Assembly (NCBI RefSeq): GCF_000621165.1
Contig: NZ_JHZA01000001.1
Coordinates: 992,001-1,056,000 of the forward strand
Source of the DNA: Enterovibrio calviensis DSM 14347
Lineage (GTDB): Bacteria; Pseudomonadota; Gammaproteobacteria; Enterobacterales; Vibrionaceae
Direction: 5' to 3'
DNA: 64,000 nucleotides
Shown: one piece after another, positions 47,709 through 56,483 of the stretch
How the letters are laid out: each line of letters begins with the position of its first letter
Position numbering within the stretch: position 1 is the stretch's first letter
Position numbers and translations under genes: made by a program
Notes under the pieces: model-generated
The model's database searches: none
What the model saw: only the letters and a program-made list of their open reading frames with translations
What the model was told of the DNA's origin: nothing

Positions 47709-49751
47709 ATGCGAGTATTGCCTTCCTTTAAGTATTACTACGACACGTATGTGCGCGACATATCGATCGTTTTTTTACTGATTCTGCCCCTGACAATTTG
47801 CAATGCGATGTCGATATTTGTCGGGCATTTACTGAATTTCTCAAACCTTCCTTCGGCGGCTCAGCAGTTCTTTGACTTCTCCAATATATTAATTGGGGTG
47901 TATCCAACAGTTCTGTGTTTGATAACCACATACTACTTGTCGTCCAAGCACAGCGTTAACCCTATGCTGGTCACACCTTATGCGCTCGCCATGTTTGTGA
48001 CGATTTCTCTGGCAAATGGCTTGGTGTCGGGGACGAACGGGCTGCCTAACAATCCATTGGTTGCGCTTCTAACAGCGGGTGTCGCATCGGCGTCTTGTAT
48101 CTCATTTCGTTTGTACCCGTTGAACCCGCTGCGGGCAGATTTTGTCAGTTCGTTGTATAAACAAGTTGCGCATTTCTTTGGTTTCTTACTTCTCACAATG
48201 GCCTTCTCTGGGCTAACGAAGGCGATTATCTCGCACTTTGATAAGTATCGAGATCTACTGATGATTGACCCGCTGACATTCGATGGCGGCGTCATTTATC
48301 TCTTCATATTGGGTACTCTGGGTTCTGTTGGAATCAACGGTCACAACTTCCTGTTTAGGGTTAAACAGCAGCTGTTTGAAGATACTCAGATCAATCTGGC
48401 TGCATGGGAAGCAGGTGAGGCGACACTGAACATTCTCGGGCAAGGCTTTTACGATGCATTCATGTCGATTGGCGGTTCAGGAAATTCGTTGAGTTTACTT
48501 GCGTGTATTTTGTTGTTTTCAAAAGATCGACGTCATACTGCGCTAGCGTTGTCTGCCTTGCCATTGGTGATTTTCAACATCAATGAATTGCTGTTGTTCG
48601 GTTTGCCGATTGTCTTTAACCCAATACTGATTGTTCCATTCATTCTCGTTCCGATTCTGAGTTTTGTGGTTGTGTTTGGGGTGATGTCATTAGGTTGGGT
48701 TAACCCTGTGAGCACCATCGTTGACTGGATGACACCGCCGTTCTTGAGTGGGTATATCGCGACTCAGGAGAGTGTCGGAGGTGTCCTACTGCAGCTTCTT
48801 GTCGTGGTTATTGGCATATTTGTATATCGCCCTTTCTATCTGCTCTATGCGGGTCGAAGTGGGGTCGATGACAAGGCACTCATTCGAAGCGATATTGAAA
48901 ACAGCACCATGAAAACATTCCTTGGCGATGTAAACAGTTCAATGGGTGGTTACATCAATATGCATGAAGTCAGCCAGCGAGTGAGCCGTATGTTGAACAC
49001 TGGCGAGTTTGTGATGTTCTATCAACCGCAAGTTCATCTCAATAATCCTGAGCATCTCTCGTTTGAATCTCTGGTTCGTTATAAAGATGACAGTGGTAAG
49101 TTGCACCCACCCACATTTGTTTCTGACTTCCAGCATTTGGGTGCTATGTGGCATCTCGATACCATGGTAATCAATCTGGTCCTCGCGGATATGAAGGCGT
49201 TTCCGCTCGATAAGGTATGTAGAATTGGGGTAAATGTGTCGGCAGATACGATTTCAAACCCAGGGATCGTTGATTATATTATTGATCGCCTAAATCACTA
49301 TGAACTGCAGGCTTCGGCACTAGAAATTGAAATTACGGAAGAAGCGATTTTAGATGAGCATAGCCATATTGCTCGTAACATTGCAGCCCTACAAGACATG
49401 GGCGTGACAGTGGCTATCGATGATTTTGGATCTGGCTATGCGTCGTTTCCACATTTGCTTAAATTCAATTTCGACAAGGTCAAACTGGACCGCTCACTGT
49501 TGCTGAATGTTCAGGAAGAGCGCGGGCAAAACTTGTATCAGTTATTGGCAAAAATCAGTGAAGTGACAGGCTGTGAAATTGTCGCTGAAGGGGTAGAAAC
49601 TCAGGCTGAAAAGCAGTTCGTGAAAGACTGTGATATTGAGATTTGTCAGGGCTACTATTTCTCTAGGCCTTTACCCCTCGAAGATGCTGTAGTGTGGACA
49701 CTAAGTGTCGATAGCGATACCTCACTGCCAACAGAGAAAGTCGCATTGTAA
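47709..49751 (+). CDS. PTS EIIC-like membrane domain fused to an EAL phosphodiesterase
   Basis: A 680-residue protein. Residues ~15-395 are a PTS IIC domain of the lactose/cellobiose type (GINGHNFLF, MSIGGSGNSLSL, FNINELLLFGLPIVFNP). Residues ~430-670 are an EAL domain. The signature reads ESL in place of EAL, but the c-di-GMP hydrolysis residues appear present: Asn in VNVSADT, Glu in EITEEAI, IDDFGSGYAS, Lys in KVKLDRSL and Glu in AEGVETQAE. It probably couples sensing of a sugar or membrane signal to c-di-GMP turnover; no IIA/IIB partners are nearby, so transport is doubtful. I prefer ATG 47709 over an upstream TTG. Confidence 0.88.
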   Translation: MRVLPSFKYYYDTYVRDISIVFLLILPLTICNAMSIFVGHLLNFSNLPSAAQQFFDFSNILIGVYPTVLCLITTYYLSSKHSVNPMLVTPYALAMFVTISLANGLVSGTNGLPNNPLVALLTAGVASASCISFRLYPLNPLRADFVSSLYKQVAHFFGFLLLTMAFSGLTKAIISHFDKYRDLLMIDPLTFDGGVIYLFILGTLGSVGINGHNFLFRVKQQLFEDTQINLAAWEAGEATLNILGQGFYDAFMSIGGSGNSLSLLACILLFSKDRRHTALALSALPLVIFNINELLLFGLPIVFNPILIVPFILVPILSFVVVFGVMSLGWVNPVSTIVDWMTPPFLSGYIATQESVGGVLLQLLVVVIGIFVYRPFYLLYAGRSGVDDKALIRSDIENSTMKTFLGDVNSSMGGYINMHEVSQRVSRMLNTGEFVMFYQPQVHLNNPEHLSFESLVRYKDDSGKLHPPTFVSDFQHLGAMWHLDTMVINLVLADMKAFPLDKVCRIGVNVSADTISNPGIVDYIIDRLNHYELQASALEIEITEEAILDEHSHIARNIAALQDMGVTVAIDDFGSGYASFPHLLKFNFDKVKLDRSLLLNVQEERGQNLYQLLAKISEVTGCEIVAEGVETQAEKQFVKDCDIEICQGYYFSRPLPLEDAVVWTLSVDSDTSLPTEKVAL

Positions 49752-49788
49752 CGACCTTGAATGAGACTTTCGAGGTGTAAAAAAGCCG

Positions 49789-49812
49789 CATCATGGATGC
49801 GGCTTTTTCATG
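49789..49812. terminator. Bidirectional terminator
   Basis: AAAAGCCGCATC pairs with GATGCGGCTTTT around an ATG loop. It lies between the convergent EAL and FKBP genes. Confidence 0.9.
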
Positions 49813-49840
49813 ACAATACTGCCAGTGTTGGTATGTAAAC

Positions 49841-50311
49841 TTATTGGAATGCCAATAATTCAACGTCAAAAATCAAGGTTGAACCTGGCTTGATCGCGCC
49901 AGCTGCAGCATTGCCATACGCCAAGTTTGATGGAATAAAGAAACGTGTTTTCTCGCCTCTTTTCATCAATTGAACGCCTTCCGTCCAGCCTTTGATGACT
50001 TGATTCAGTCCAAACTCAATCGGTTCACCGCGTTGAACTGAGCTATCAAATACTGAGCCATCGAGCAATGTTCCGTGGTAATGAACGCGAACACGTGATG
50101 TGGCTGTTGGGTGTTCCTCACCTTCACCTTGCTCTAATACTTTATATTGAAGCCCTGATGCAGTAGTGATAACGCCTTCTTCCTGCGCATTTTTTTCTAA
50201 GAATTCAGCGCCTAATTGCTTGTTCTCTTCAGCCACTTTTTTGGCTTTTTGGCGAATAAGAATGACGAAAACGAATATCACGATGATGACGAGAGGTAAC
50301 GCAAAATCCAT
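49841..50311 (-). CDS. Membrane-anchored FKBP-type peptidyl-prolyl isomerase
   Basis: A 156-residue protein. A single N-terminal membrane segment (LPLVIIVIFVFVILI) and a short charged linker lead into a full FKBP domain: SRVRVHYHGTLLDGSVFDSS, QVIKGWTEGVQLMKRGEKTRFFIP, LAYG and LIFDVELL. It catalyses proline cis-trans isomerisation. The ATG at 50311 is the start that gives the membrane anchor; the frame upstream is not conserved-looking. Confidence 0.88.
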   Translation of the reverse strand: MDFALPLVIIVIFVFVILIRQKAKKVAEENKQLGAEFLEKNAQEEGVITTASGLQYKVLEQGEGEEHPTATSRVRVHYHGTLLDGSVFDSSVQRGEPIEFGLNQVIKGWTEGVQLMKRGEKTRFFIPSNLAYGNAAAGAIKPGSTLIFDVELLAFQ

Positions 50312-50434
50312 GGTAGCTATCTCACTGTTTGTTATTGGCTGAGCCTGAAATTGTACCCGTCCATCGCAGGGACTCGGCGTCGACCGATTGAGCTGAAAGG
50401 GGGTAGTTGTCCATATTATCCTTAAGCATTGCAC

Positions 50435-51008
50435 AGATTGGAATCGTTAAAGATAAACAAGATGTGATGCCATGGCATGTCTCGCGTTAGGTATGCCTTA
50501 TCTTGGTGCAATCTTTGCGCCAAAACGTATCGTAACCTATTGAATAAAAGCGGTTAGACCCATGGCAGAGTGCGGTTTGACTGCTTTTCATTTATTGGTA
50601 CGGCATTTGCTAAATACCCAATTGTGCTTACACGCACAGCTATACTCACTCTCCCCCGACACGGGGATAATTAGTTAGCGCATACTCCTTTGTAGTTTGT
50701 CCCCGCTTGTTTTGAACAGGCGGGGATTTTTTTTCGGCCTACCTCTCGAAATTCAACCTACTGTGATCTTCGTTCAATCTCTTTGATATGTAACAGTTTT
50801 TGCTTGTTTCTGTATCTGCGTGATCTGCTTCAATTTAGGTGCTGAATCGATGCTTTGCTGCAAAAAAAAGGCGAAAGAAATGTAACTGACTAATTACATT
50901 CCGAATCGTAGTGCCAAACTTGAGAATTTATATTCGCGACGAAAATTAAGTGATGAAACAGTAATAGGGAGCACATAACCAACATCCAATACGTGGAGAA
51001 AAATAACA
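50435..51008. other. Spacer between the FKBP and chitinase genes
   Basis: No protein gene. It carries the small-RNA candidate at 50652-50735 and, to its right, the promoter region of the interrupted chitinase gene. The last GATC before the prophage is at 50822. Confidence 0.5.
50652..50735 (+). ncRNA. Candidate small RNA
   Basis: A TATACT box (50641-50646) precedes a compact segment with a hairpin CCCCG-ACA-CGGGG (50654-50666) and a strong terminator, CCCCGC (50701-50706) with GCGGGG (50720-50725) followed by eight T's. No protein frame exists here and the terminator belongs to no gene. A good -35 box is not obvious, so the start is uncertain. Confidence 0.45.
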
Positions 51009-51248
51009 ATGTATAAAGGACTTAAGTTTACAGCGGTTGCCGCATGTGTAGCAGGGGCACTCGGTATGAGTGCATCTGTATACGCTGCACCAACGCACGA
51101 TAAAGCCGTGATTGGTTACCTAACGCAATGGGAAGCGTGGAAAGGGACTGATGCAGGTTTTAGCGTCAAAGGCGAAGCAACCCACCTAAACGTAGATATG
51201 GACATCTACTCCATTCTTAATTTTTCATTCTTTGGCGTGGCGAAGTAG
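51009..51248 (+). pseudogene. Chitinase gene (GH18 type), 5' end, cut by prophage insertion
   Basis: Codes for 79 residues: a signal peptide (cleavage near SVYAAPTHD) and the first strand region of an extracellular chitinase (KAVIGYLTQWEAWKG, ATHLNVDMDIYSILNFSFFGVAK). Vibrio chitinases of this type run to many hundreds of residues, so only the start remains. The frame stops at TAG just where prophage sequence begins. The 3' part should lie beyond the right end of the prophage. Confidence 0.8.
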
Positions 51249-51297
51249 GAAAAAGGTAGTTAGACTGCACTCGACCCAATCAAAGCAGTAAACACCA

Positions 51298-52863
51298 ATG
51301 AGCAACTATCTAATTCAGTACACCCGTATTTCTTCACACTCTCAACGTCTTGGTACAGGTCTTCAAGGGCAGGCATTGTCTCAAGAGGAAATGAACCATC
51401 TATGTTCTACCTATAACGTCATTCCTTACCATGAGACCTTCTGTGATTCAGCAGTAAGTGCATTCAAGGTGTCAGCTAAAGACAGACCTGCATTTAGTCG
51501 TATCCTAGCTAACTTGGAATCAGGAGCGTTCTCTCCTTCATCAGTTTTGGTTCTAGCTAACCTCGACCGTCTATCACGTCAGGACATTCATACTGCATGT
51601 ACAACACTTCTATCTGTTATCCAGCAGGTAAGGGTGTATATCGTTCAAGAGAGACGTTTGTTCAGTAAAGATGACCCTGACTTAATGATGGGTTTAATGA
51701 TGGCTCTAGCAACACTACAGAGGGGGCATGATGAATCATTAGCTAAGAGTACTCGAACCAATAAGTCTAACTTGGTACGCATCCAGAATCACAAGGATGG
51801 TATCAAAGGGAAGAATGGTAATAGCCTCTCTATCACTTCTGGTAAGTACCCTATGTGGGTAAAGCTAGTTGATGGAGAAGTTACCATTGACCCAGCTAAA
51901 GCGGACATTGCAAGGGAAGTGGTTCGGTTAATGATTGAGGGTAAATCTATTAGTCAGGTACAGCACTGGCTTGTAGCTAATCATCCTTCTATCAAGTGGG
52001 GTGAAATGTCCCTACGTCGATTACATACACGTAAGACTCTTATTGGTGAGTTCAGTATCACTATCAATGGTGAGAAGCATGTACTTCATAATCATATCGA
52101 ACCAATCATATCTGAGGCTGAGTACTACCGATTAGTTGCAGTTAGGTCTGAGCATACTGCTACACGTATGAAGAAGTGGGATAACGTTTCTATCTTCACC
52201 GGATATAAGAAATCGTACTGTAGAAGCTGTGGTAGTCCTATGACTACAGTAATAGATAAGAACAAAGAGTCTGTACGTTGTAGAGGTGGTTCAATCTACG
52301 ATAAGTGCCCTAACCTAGTTTGCATCAAGACAGACTATCTAGTAGCTGCATTACGTGAATTGAATTTCAGCTTTAAGTCCCTTGTTCCTGAACCATCTAC
52401 TTCACTGTTACCTATGCTCGAAGTTAAGTTGAAAGAGTGTGGTGATGCAGTAGCGACGATGGAGAAGGATTACATGGAACATCAGCATTCTTTCTTACTT
52501 CCATTAATGGCTAAGAAGCATGAAGAAATAGCTGCCCTAGAAGCTCAGATTGAAGAGGATAAGGTTAAGCAATCTAATCACATGGGAAGTATCTTTGATA
52601 CGCTTCCTGAGACTCCTGAAGAGTTACGTGAACTGCTTATGAATCTGACCCAATCAATGAAGTTCTACAAGGTGAAGAGAGGTAACACTCTTACCACTAT
52701 CTACTTCAAGAATGGGTTCATTACATCTATCTACTTAGCTTACGGTAAGGTGGTTCAAGCTGGTTTGCTTACTGGTTCAAATGAAGGTGATATTGAGTTG
52801 CTAGATGATGTGAAGTTCAAACAGTGGATTGAAGAGGGGAGGTTAGATGATTGGATTCGGTGA
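51298..52863 (+). CDS. Large serine recombinase (prophage integrase)
   Basis: A 521-residue integrase. The N-terminal resolvase domain has the catalytic Ser12 (YTRISSHSQ) and LDRLSRQD. A recombinase domain spans about 165-290, and a zinc ribbon has Cys pairs at about 308/311 and 328-340 (YCRSCG, CRGG, KCPNLVC). A coiled coil follows (about 385-425). Such enzymes integrate phage by attP x attB exchange without long homology. The gene starts about 50 bases from the chitinase junction, as usual next to attL. Confidence 0.93.
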   Translation: MSNYLIQYTRISSHSQRLGTGLQGQALSQEEMNHLCSTYNVIPYHETFCDSAVSAFKVSAKDRPAFSRILANLESGAFSPSSVLVLANLDRLSRQDIHTACTTLLSVIQQVRVYIVQERRLFSKDDPDLMMGLMMALATLQRGHDESLAKSTRTNKSNLVRIQNHKDGIKGKNGNSLSITSGKYPMWVKLVDGEVTIDPAKADIAREVVRLMIEGKSISQVQHWLVANHPSIKWGEMSLRRLHTRKTLIGEFSITINGEKHVLHNHIEPIISEAEYYRLVAVRSEHTATRMKKWDNVSIFTGYKKSYCRSCGSPMTTVIDKNKESVRCRGGSIYDKCPNLVCIKTDYLVAALRELNFSFKSLVPEPSTSLLPMLEVKLKECGDAVATMEKDYMEHQHSFLLPLMAKKHEEIAALEAQIEEDKVKQSNHMGSIFDTLPETPEELRELLMNLTQSMKFYKVKRGNTLTTIYFKNGFITSIYLAYGKVVQAGLLTGSNEGDIELLDDVKFKQWIEEGRLDDWIR

Positions 52864-52903
52864 AGGGTAGATATGAAGAAGGGAGCTAAGTGCTCCCTCT
52901 TTG

Positions 52904-53200
52904 TTACTTTGCATCTACTAATTCTGTGGTTTCTCTAATGGTGTCTCGAAGAACAAGTAGACTAGCATTAACTCGAACCATACTCTTTGTGAATTGGTTC
53001 GCTGTAATCGTAAGCTCCTTGTTACCTTCAATAATATAATCAACACATGCATTAGTAAGTGCAGAGATTTCACTATTTACGTTATGGATAGTACCCATCT
53101 CATAAAGTAGTTCACATGGGTCACTGGTCTTTGTAGTGGTATCTGCTATTGCATTTGCTGAACCAAGACATAAAAGGGTAGCTATTAATAATCGTTTCAT
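52904..53200 (-). CDS. Small exported phage protein, unknown
   Basis: A 98-residue protein with a signal peptide (cleavage near IADTTT) and a mature helical domain with two Cys (DPCELLY, TNACVDY). Leftward gene next to the integrase. Function unknown; a lysogenic-conversion role is possible but not shown. Confidence 0.6.
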   Translation of the reverse strand: MKRLLIATLLCLGSANAIADTTTKTSDPCELLYEMGTIHNVNSEISALTNACVDYIIEGNKELTITANQFTKSMVRVNASLLVLRDTIRETTELVDAK

Positions 53201-53299
53201 TAAAATGAGTCCTGTGGTGAGGTTTAGTTAATTCTTCTGAATGGTGTTACTTAATCTTATTACTGTGGTGTTTGCTTCCTTGGGTCGGAAGTCTTAATT

Positions 53300-53326
53300 G
53301 GGTAGTCCTTAGTGGCTACCCTTTTT
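53300..53326 (+). terminator. Rightward terminator in the spacer
   Basis: GGGTAG (53300-53305) pairs with CTACCC (53316-53321), followed by TTTTT on the plus strand. No plus-strand gene ends here, so a short rightward transcript is implied. Confidence 0.55.
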
Positions 53327-53347
53327 CGTTCTTGTACCTAGTTGGTA

Positions 53348-53411
53348 TGAATAACGGTGCATCTATCTCTTTCATGTAGAAGTCTCCGATAACTCGCTAC
53401 ACCGTTATTCA
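53348..53411. repeat. Long inverted repeat in the spacer
   Basis: TGAATAACGGTG (53348-53359) is perfectly complementary to CACCGTTATTCA (53400-53411), with a 40-base loop. The rest of the spacer 53201-53564 has no gene. Confidence 0.7.
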
Positions 53412-53505
53412 ATGACTTCATTTTATCTCTAGGTAATATGAGACAGAAGACTTATGGACGGCTATAAGACAGCAATCTAATGAATGGGACTAATTAGTTT
53501 CAGGT

Positions 53506-53533
53506 ATAAAAAAGACCATCACTAAGGATGGCC
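53506..53533 (-). terminator. Terminator of the 242-residue gene
   Basis: On the minus strand GGCCATC and GATGGTC form a stem followed by TTTTTT. It lies 30-60 bases after the stop of the leftward gene. Confidence 0.8.
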
Positions 53534-53564
53534 TAGTATTGAATCTGGTATTGGTTCTAGTTAA

Positions 53565-54293
53565 TTAACCAAATAGTGTCTGTGCTTGCACTGATTGAGT
53601 TGGAGCACCTGATTTAAGGGCATTACCCTTATTACCTTTTACACGGTTAACTAGCTTACCACGGTTAGCCTCAAGCCATTGTTCAATGAACTTTGGTTCA
53701 GTCTTAGCATTAGCTTCTGCACTTGTACGACGTTCAGCATCAAACACCTTGGATAGTACATTCTCTTTACGGGTTTCACCTGTAGGAACGTATTCACCTG
53801 ACATTGCATCTTTGGTTGTCTTATCTACTTCTTGCTCTGTAAGGGCAATGTGAATCTTCTTACCTAGTACGTCCATGAACACTTCACGTTCGCTATCTAC
53901 TTGAGTCTTCAGAGTAGCATCATAGGTCTTAACTGTTTTAAGTGAAGGAGTCTGTTCATTGAAACCTTTACCTGAAGCTAGACGGAATAGTGAATCAACC
54001 ATTGCAAAGCTAGGCATTGGTCTTTTATCACCAGTCTGCTTATCAGTGTAAGTAAACTCACCAGCTTTGTTAGAGATGGTAATAGTCTCTTTATGAGCAC
54101 GTTCTTTACCATCAATCAGTAGAGCTAGTTCAATGGATACAAATAATGCACCTGACTTCCAAGCATCAATATAAGCCATCTTAATAGCACCTACATAAAC
54201 ATCAGTTGGAACAGTAAAGCTACCACCTAGAGTATCTTTATCTTCAACTTTAACGTTAGCAGCAGCTTGTTGTGCTTTAGCAAATAGAGACAT
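53565..54293 (-). CDS. Phage protein, possibly single-stranded-DNA-binding type
   Basis: A 242-residue soluble protein. An N-terminal beta-rich part (LGGSFTVPTDVYVGAIKMAYIDAWKSGALFVSIELALLIDGKE) and basic, low-complexity C terminus (NRVKGNKGNALKSGAPTQ) give the general look of phage single-strand-binding or recombination proteins, but I see no diagnostic motif. It follows a 520-base non-coding region with strong repeats. Confidence 0.55.
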   Translation of the reverse strand: MSLFAKAQQAAANVKVEDKDTLGGSFTVPTDVYVGAIKMAYIDAWKSGALFVSIELALLIDGKERAHKETITISNKAGEFTYTDKQTGDKRPMPSFAMVDSLFRLASGKGFNEQTPSLKTVKTYDATLKTQVDSEREVFMDVLGKKIHIALTEQEVDKTTKDAMSGEYVPTGETRKENVLSKVFDAERRTSAEANAKTEPKFIEQWLEANRGKLVNRVKGNKGNALKSGAPTQSVQAQTLFG

Positions 54294-54402
54294 GGTTTAT
54301 TCCTTCAAAGTGACTATTGATTAGGTGCGGGAATATAACCACTTCAATGTAACTAGAATAGACACGATGTGAGAATAAATAAGAAAGGGGAGGGAGAAGA
54401 GT

Positions 54403-54561
54403 GAACCAGTAGTATCGAGTCCGCCAAGACAATTAAAGTGAGTCTACTGGTTCGGGCTGCAATATAGTGAATGGTCTTATTGGATACAAGTCTGTATGTG
54501 AGATTAACTAGAAGGGTATTACTAGAAGGGTATTAACTACTACATAAGTACTTATGTAGTA
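54403..54561. repeat. Tandem 14-mer and 24-bp palindrome upstream of the leftward gene
   Basis: GAACCAGTAG (54403-54412) and CTACTGGTTC (54444-54453) form an inverted repeat. Further right, ACTAGAAGGGTATT occurs twice in tandem (54507-54520, 54521-54534), followed after three bases by a perfect palindrome of TACTACATAAGT and its complement (54538-54561). The non-coding region 54294-54813 otherwise shows AT-rich promoter-like sequence. Confidence 0.8.
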
Positions 54562-54813
54562 ATAATAGAATAAGAGTTATGAAGATTTAAAAAAGGGAAA
54601 AAAATGTAACTCATTAATGATTGTGTTTTTATTGTCGATTTTTCGGGGTAACTGTCAAGATAGTCATTTTGTTGCAAAGGGGATGCTTAAAACTACTCTG
54701 TGATATTAGTCACACATGAAAATACTGTTCGAACACTTCTTGTTCATGACCCATGAAAGCAAATAAAAGACCTCCGAAGAGGTCAGTTAACTTACGAACA
54801 GATGTATTACCGA

Positions 54814-54972
54814 TTAATTCTTATAAACCGTCTTTATCCATTTGGCATACTCCTTACCAGTAATCTCACCTTTCACTAGTTGGTCATGCTTACGTGCTAG
54901 TTCCATCTCCTTCTTAGTACGTCGAGTTCTTTTAGGAGATGGTTCAAGTTCAGGTATGTTTGAGTAAGGCAT
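54814..54972 (-). CDS. Small basic phage protein, unknown
   Basis: A 52-residue protein (MPYSNIPELEPSPKRTRRTKKE...) rich in Lys/Arg, with an AAAGGA ribosome site before ATG 54972. It may bind nucleic acid, but no family is recognisable. Confidence 0.55.
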   Translation of the reverse strand: MPYSNIPELEPSPKRTRRTKKEMELARKHDQLVKGEITGKEYAKWIKTVYKN

Positions 54973-55076
54973 AGTGCAATCCTTTGGATGATGTGTTCTT
55001 AGCATTATCTCATATCGCTCTATGGGCTGACCCAAGTAATCAACAGGGCATCAGGTTAGCTGTTAGGGATAGGTCA

Positions 55077-55273
55077 GAATTTTCCATCAGAATTTTCCAG
55101 TACAATTTTCGTACACTTTTAAAACTTTCCAAACAGAATTTTCCATTGCTTACCTACTTGGAAAAAAGTGGAGGTGATACCCTCTCAACCCTTGGTACAC
55201 AAGGCTTCACAGAATTTTCCAAGAATTTTCCATTAGAATTTTCCAAGAAAGAAAGGTAATGAAGGAATTTTCT
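55077..55273. repeat. Iteron cluster, GAATTTTCC
   Basis: Six exact copies start at 55077, 55090, 55136, 55212, 55223 and 55236, all in the same direction. Variants lie at 55103 (CAATTTTCG), 55122 (AAACTTTCC) and 55265 (GAATTTTCT). Several are 13 bases apart. The stretch 55036-55742 has no supported gene. Directly repeated AT-rich units like these are typical of replication origins, partition sites or repressor arrays. Confidence 0.85.
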
Positions 55274-55501
55274 TTCCACCTCCTCCCTATAAGGGAGGGG
55301 AGAAGAAAAATCTTACCCAGCAAGTTATAGAAGATAAAAGCAATGCCACTTCTAAAGCTAAATGGTTAGGAGATTGGTCTACTTCAAGCTACATGTTCGA
55401 TAGCTTAGTTGGATTCCCATTTAACTTGAGAAGAGGCTCAGATGAGGGACTATGAGGGTTAAACTGGTTAAGGTTATTAAGTAGTAATTCATATCACACC
55501 A

Positions 55502-55674
55502 ACACATCCTACCCCTTGCAGGGGTGTCTGTGTCGGAGTGATGGTAGGAGCAGGGGAAAGCATTATTCATTTCTCAATCATCAGCTCTACCACCTTTACC
55601 GTCACTCCCTAAGCAAGTATTCACCTTTCAAGGAAGCCAGCTTGCTGGGTGACGATGGAAGGTTAATGCTTGGG
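55502..55674. other. Nested stem-loops right of the iterons
   Basis: Visible stems are ACCCCT/AGGGGT (55511-55516, 55520-55525) extended by ACACA/TGTGT, GGAGTGATGGTA with TACCGTCACTCC (55535-55546, 55597-55608), CCAGC/GCTGG (55637-55648), and an outer pair from CCTAAGCA (about 55607) to TGCTTGGG (about 55667). This could be an origin structure or a non-coding RNA. Confidence 0.55.
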
Positions 55675-55742
55675 AAAGGGTGTGACATATGAATACCCAC
55701 TTAAAAGAAATAACCCCTATCCAAAGATAAGGGTTAACTTAA

Positions 55743-56126
55743 TTAAGACCAGATACCTTTATGATTAGGGAAAGGTACAGCTACCATCAATTGCATGGTA
55801 TGAGTCTCTTCAATCAACTTAATATGAACACTCACTTCACCAGTGTAATTACCTTGGTTCTGATAAAGGTCTGTCTTCACTTCTGTCTCAGGGTCTAATA
55901 CCCAATCAGGTAAGCTACATGGTTCGACAGCATCTAATACATACAAGCAACTTAAAGCCTTACGTACAACAGCCTTAGAATCAACGTCAGGAGCGATTGA
56001 GAAGGTAAAGCTACAATCATATCCCTCAACAGGTGATTTAGTTGTGTAGGACTGTAGAACCACTTCATTACGTTGTTGGTTCTTAGCACATTTGATAGTT
56101 GCAACAGCAGCAGCATTGATAGTCAT
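55743..56126 (-). CDS. Phage protein, unknown (127 residues)
   Basis: A soluble alpha/beta protein with no membrane segment. Sequence such as EGYDCSFTFSIAPDVDSKAVVRKALSCLYVL and EVSVHIKLIEETHTMQLMVAV suggests a compact fold. It follows the next upstream gene by 16 bases, so the two are probably co-transcribed. Family not recognised. Confidence 0.6.
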   Translation of the reverse strand: MTINAAAVATIKCAKNQQRNEVVLQSYTTKSPVEGYDCSFTFSIAPDVDSKAVVRKALSCLYVLDAVEPCSLPDWVLDPETEVKTDLYQNQGNYTGEVSVHIKLIEETHTMQLMVAVPFPNHKGIWS

Positions 56127-56142
56127 TATAGTTTCCCTGTTA

Positions 56143-56445
56143 TTAAATTAGTTTCACAACAATCTTTGAACGTAGGTTAAGTGATACACACACCTTTAGA
56201 ATGCAATCGTTCAGTTCTTCTAGTTGGTTCATGGGCATTAAATCAGTAACGTCATATAGGGCATCACAAGCATGTGTAATAGCCCATTGTCTACTTGAGC
56301 CTGCAATGACTAGGAGTTGGCTATTAATAAGCTCTACGAGCTTCTCAGCATCAAATTGACCATCTACATCTACTGTAATCTCTACAGTCCCATTGTTTAT
56401 TCCCATAGGACGATTAACAGTAAGTAACTCAATAGACATCTTCAT
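56143..56445 (-). CDS. Phage protein, unknown (about 100 residues)
   Basis: A small soluble protein (VEITVDVDGQFDAEKLVELINSQ...). The start is ATG 56445 or 56439; the AAGGA ribosome site is better spaced for 56439. It is first in a leftward pair with the 127-residue gene and has a palindrome (56484-56500) in its promoter region. Confidence 0.6.
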   Translation of the reverse strand: MKMSIELLTVNRPMGINNGTVEITVDVDGQFDAEKLVELINSQLLVIAGSSRQWAITHACDALYDVTDLMPMNQLEELNDCILKVCVSLNLRSKIVVKLI

Positions 56446-56483
56446 AATCCTTTTCTATTAGTCCACGTCTTATGAACCAAACT

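Noticed and set aside
54984..55259. A 91-codon frame across the iterons
   Set aside because: Its sequence is mostly the translation of the repeated GAATTTTCC units, overlaps the start of a better-supported opposite gene, and lacks a ribosome site.
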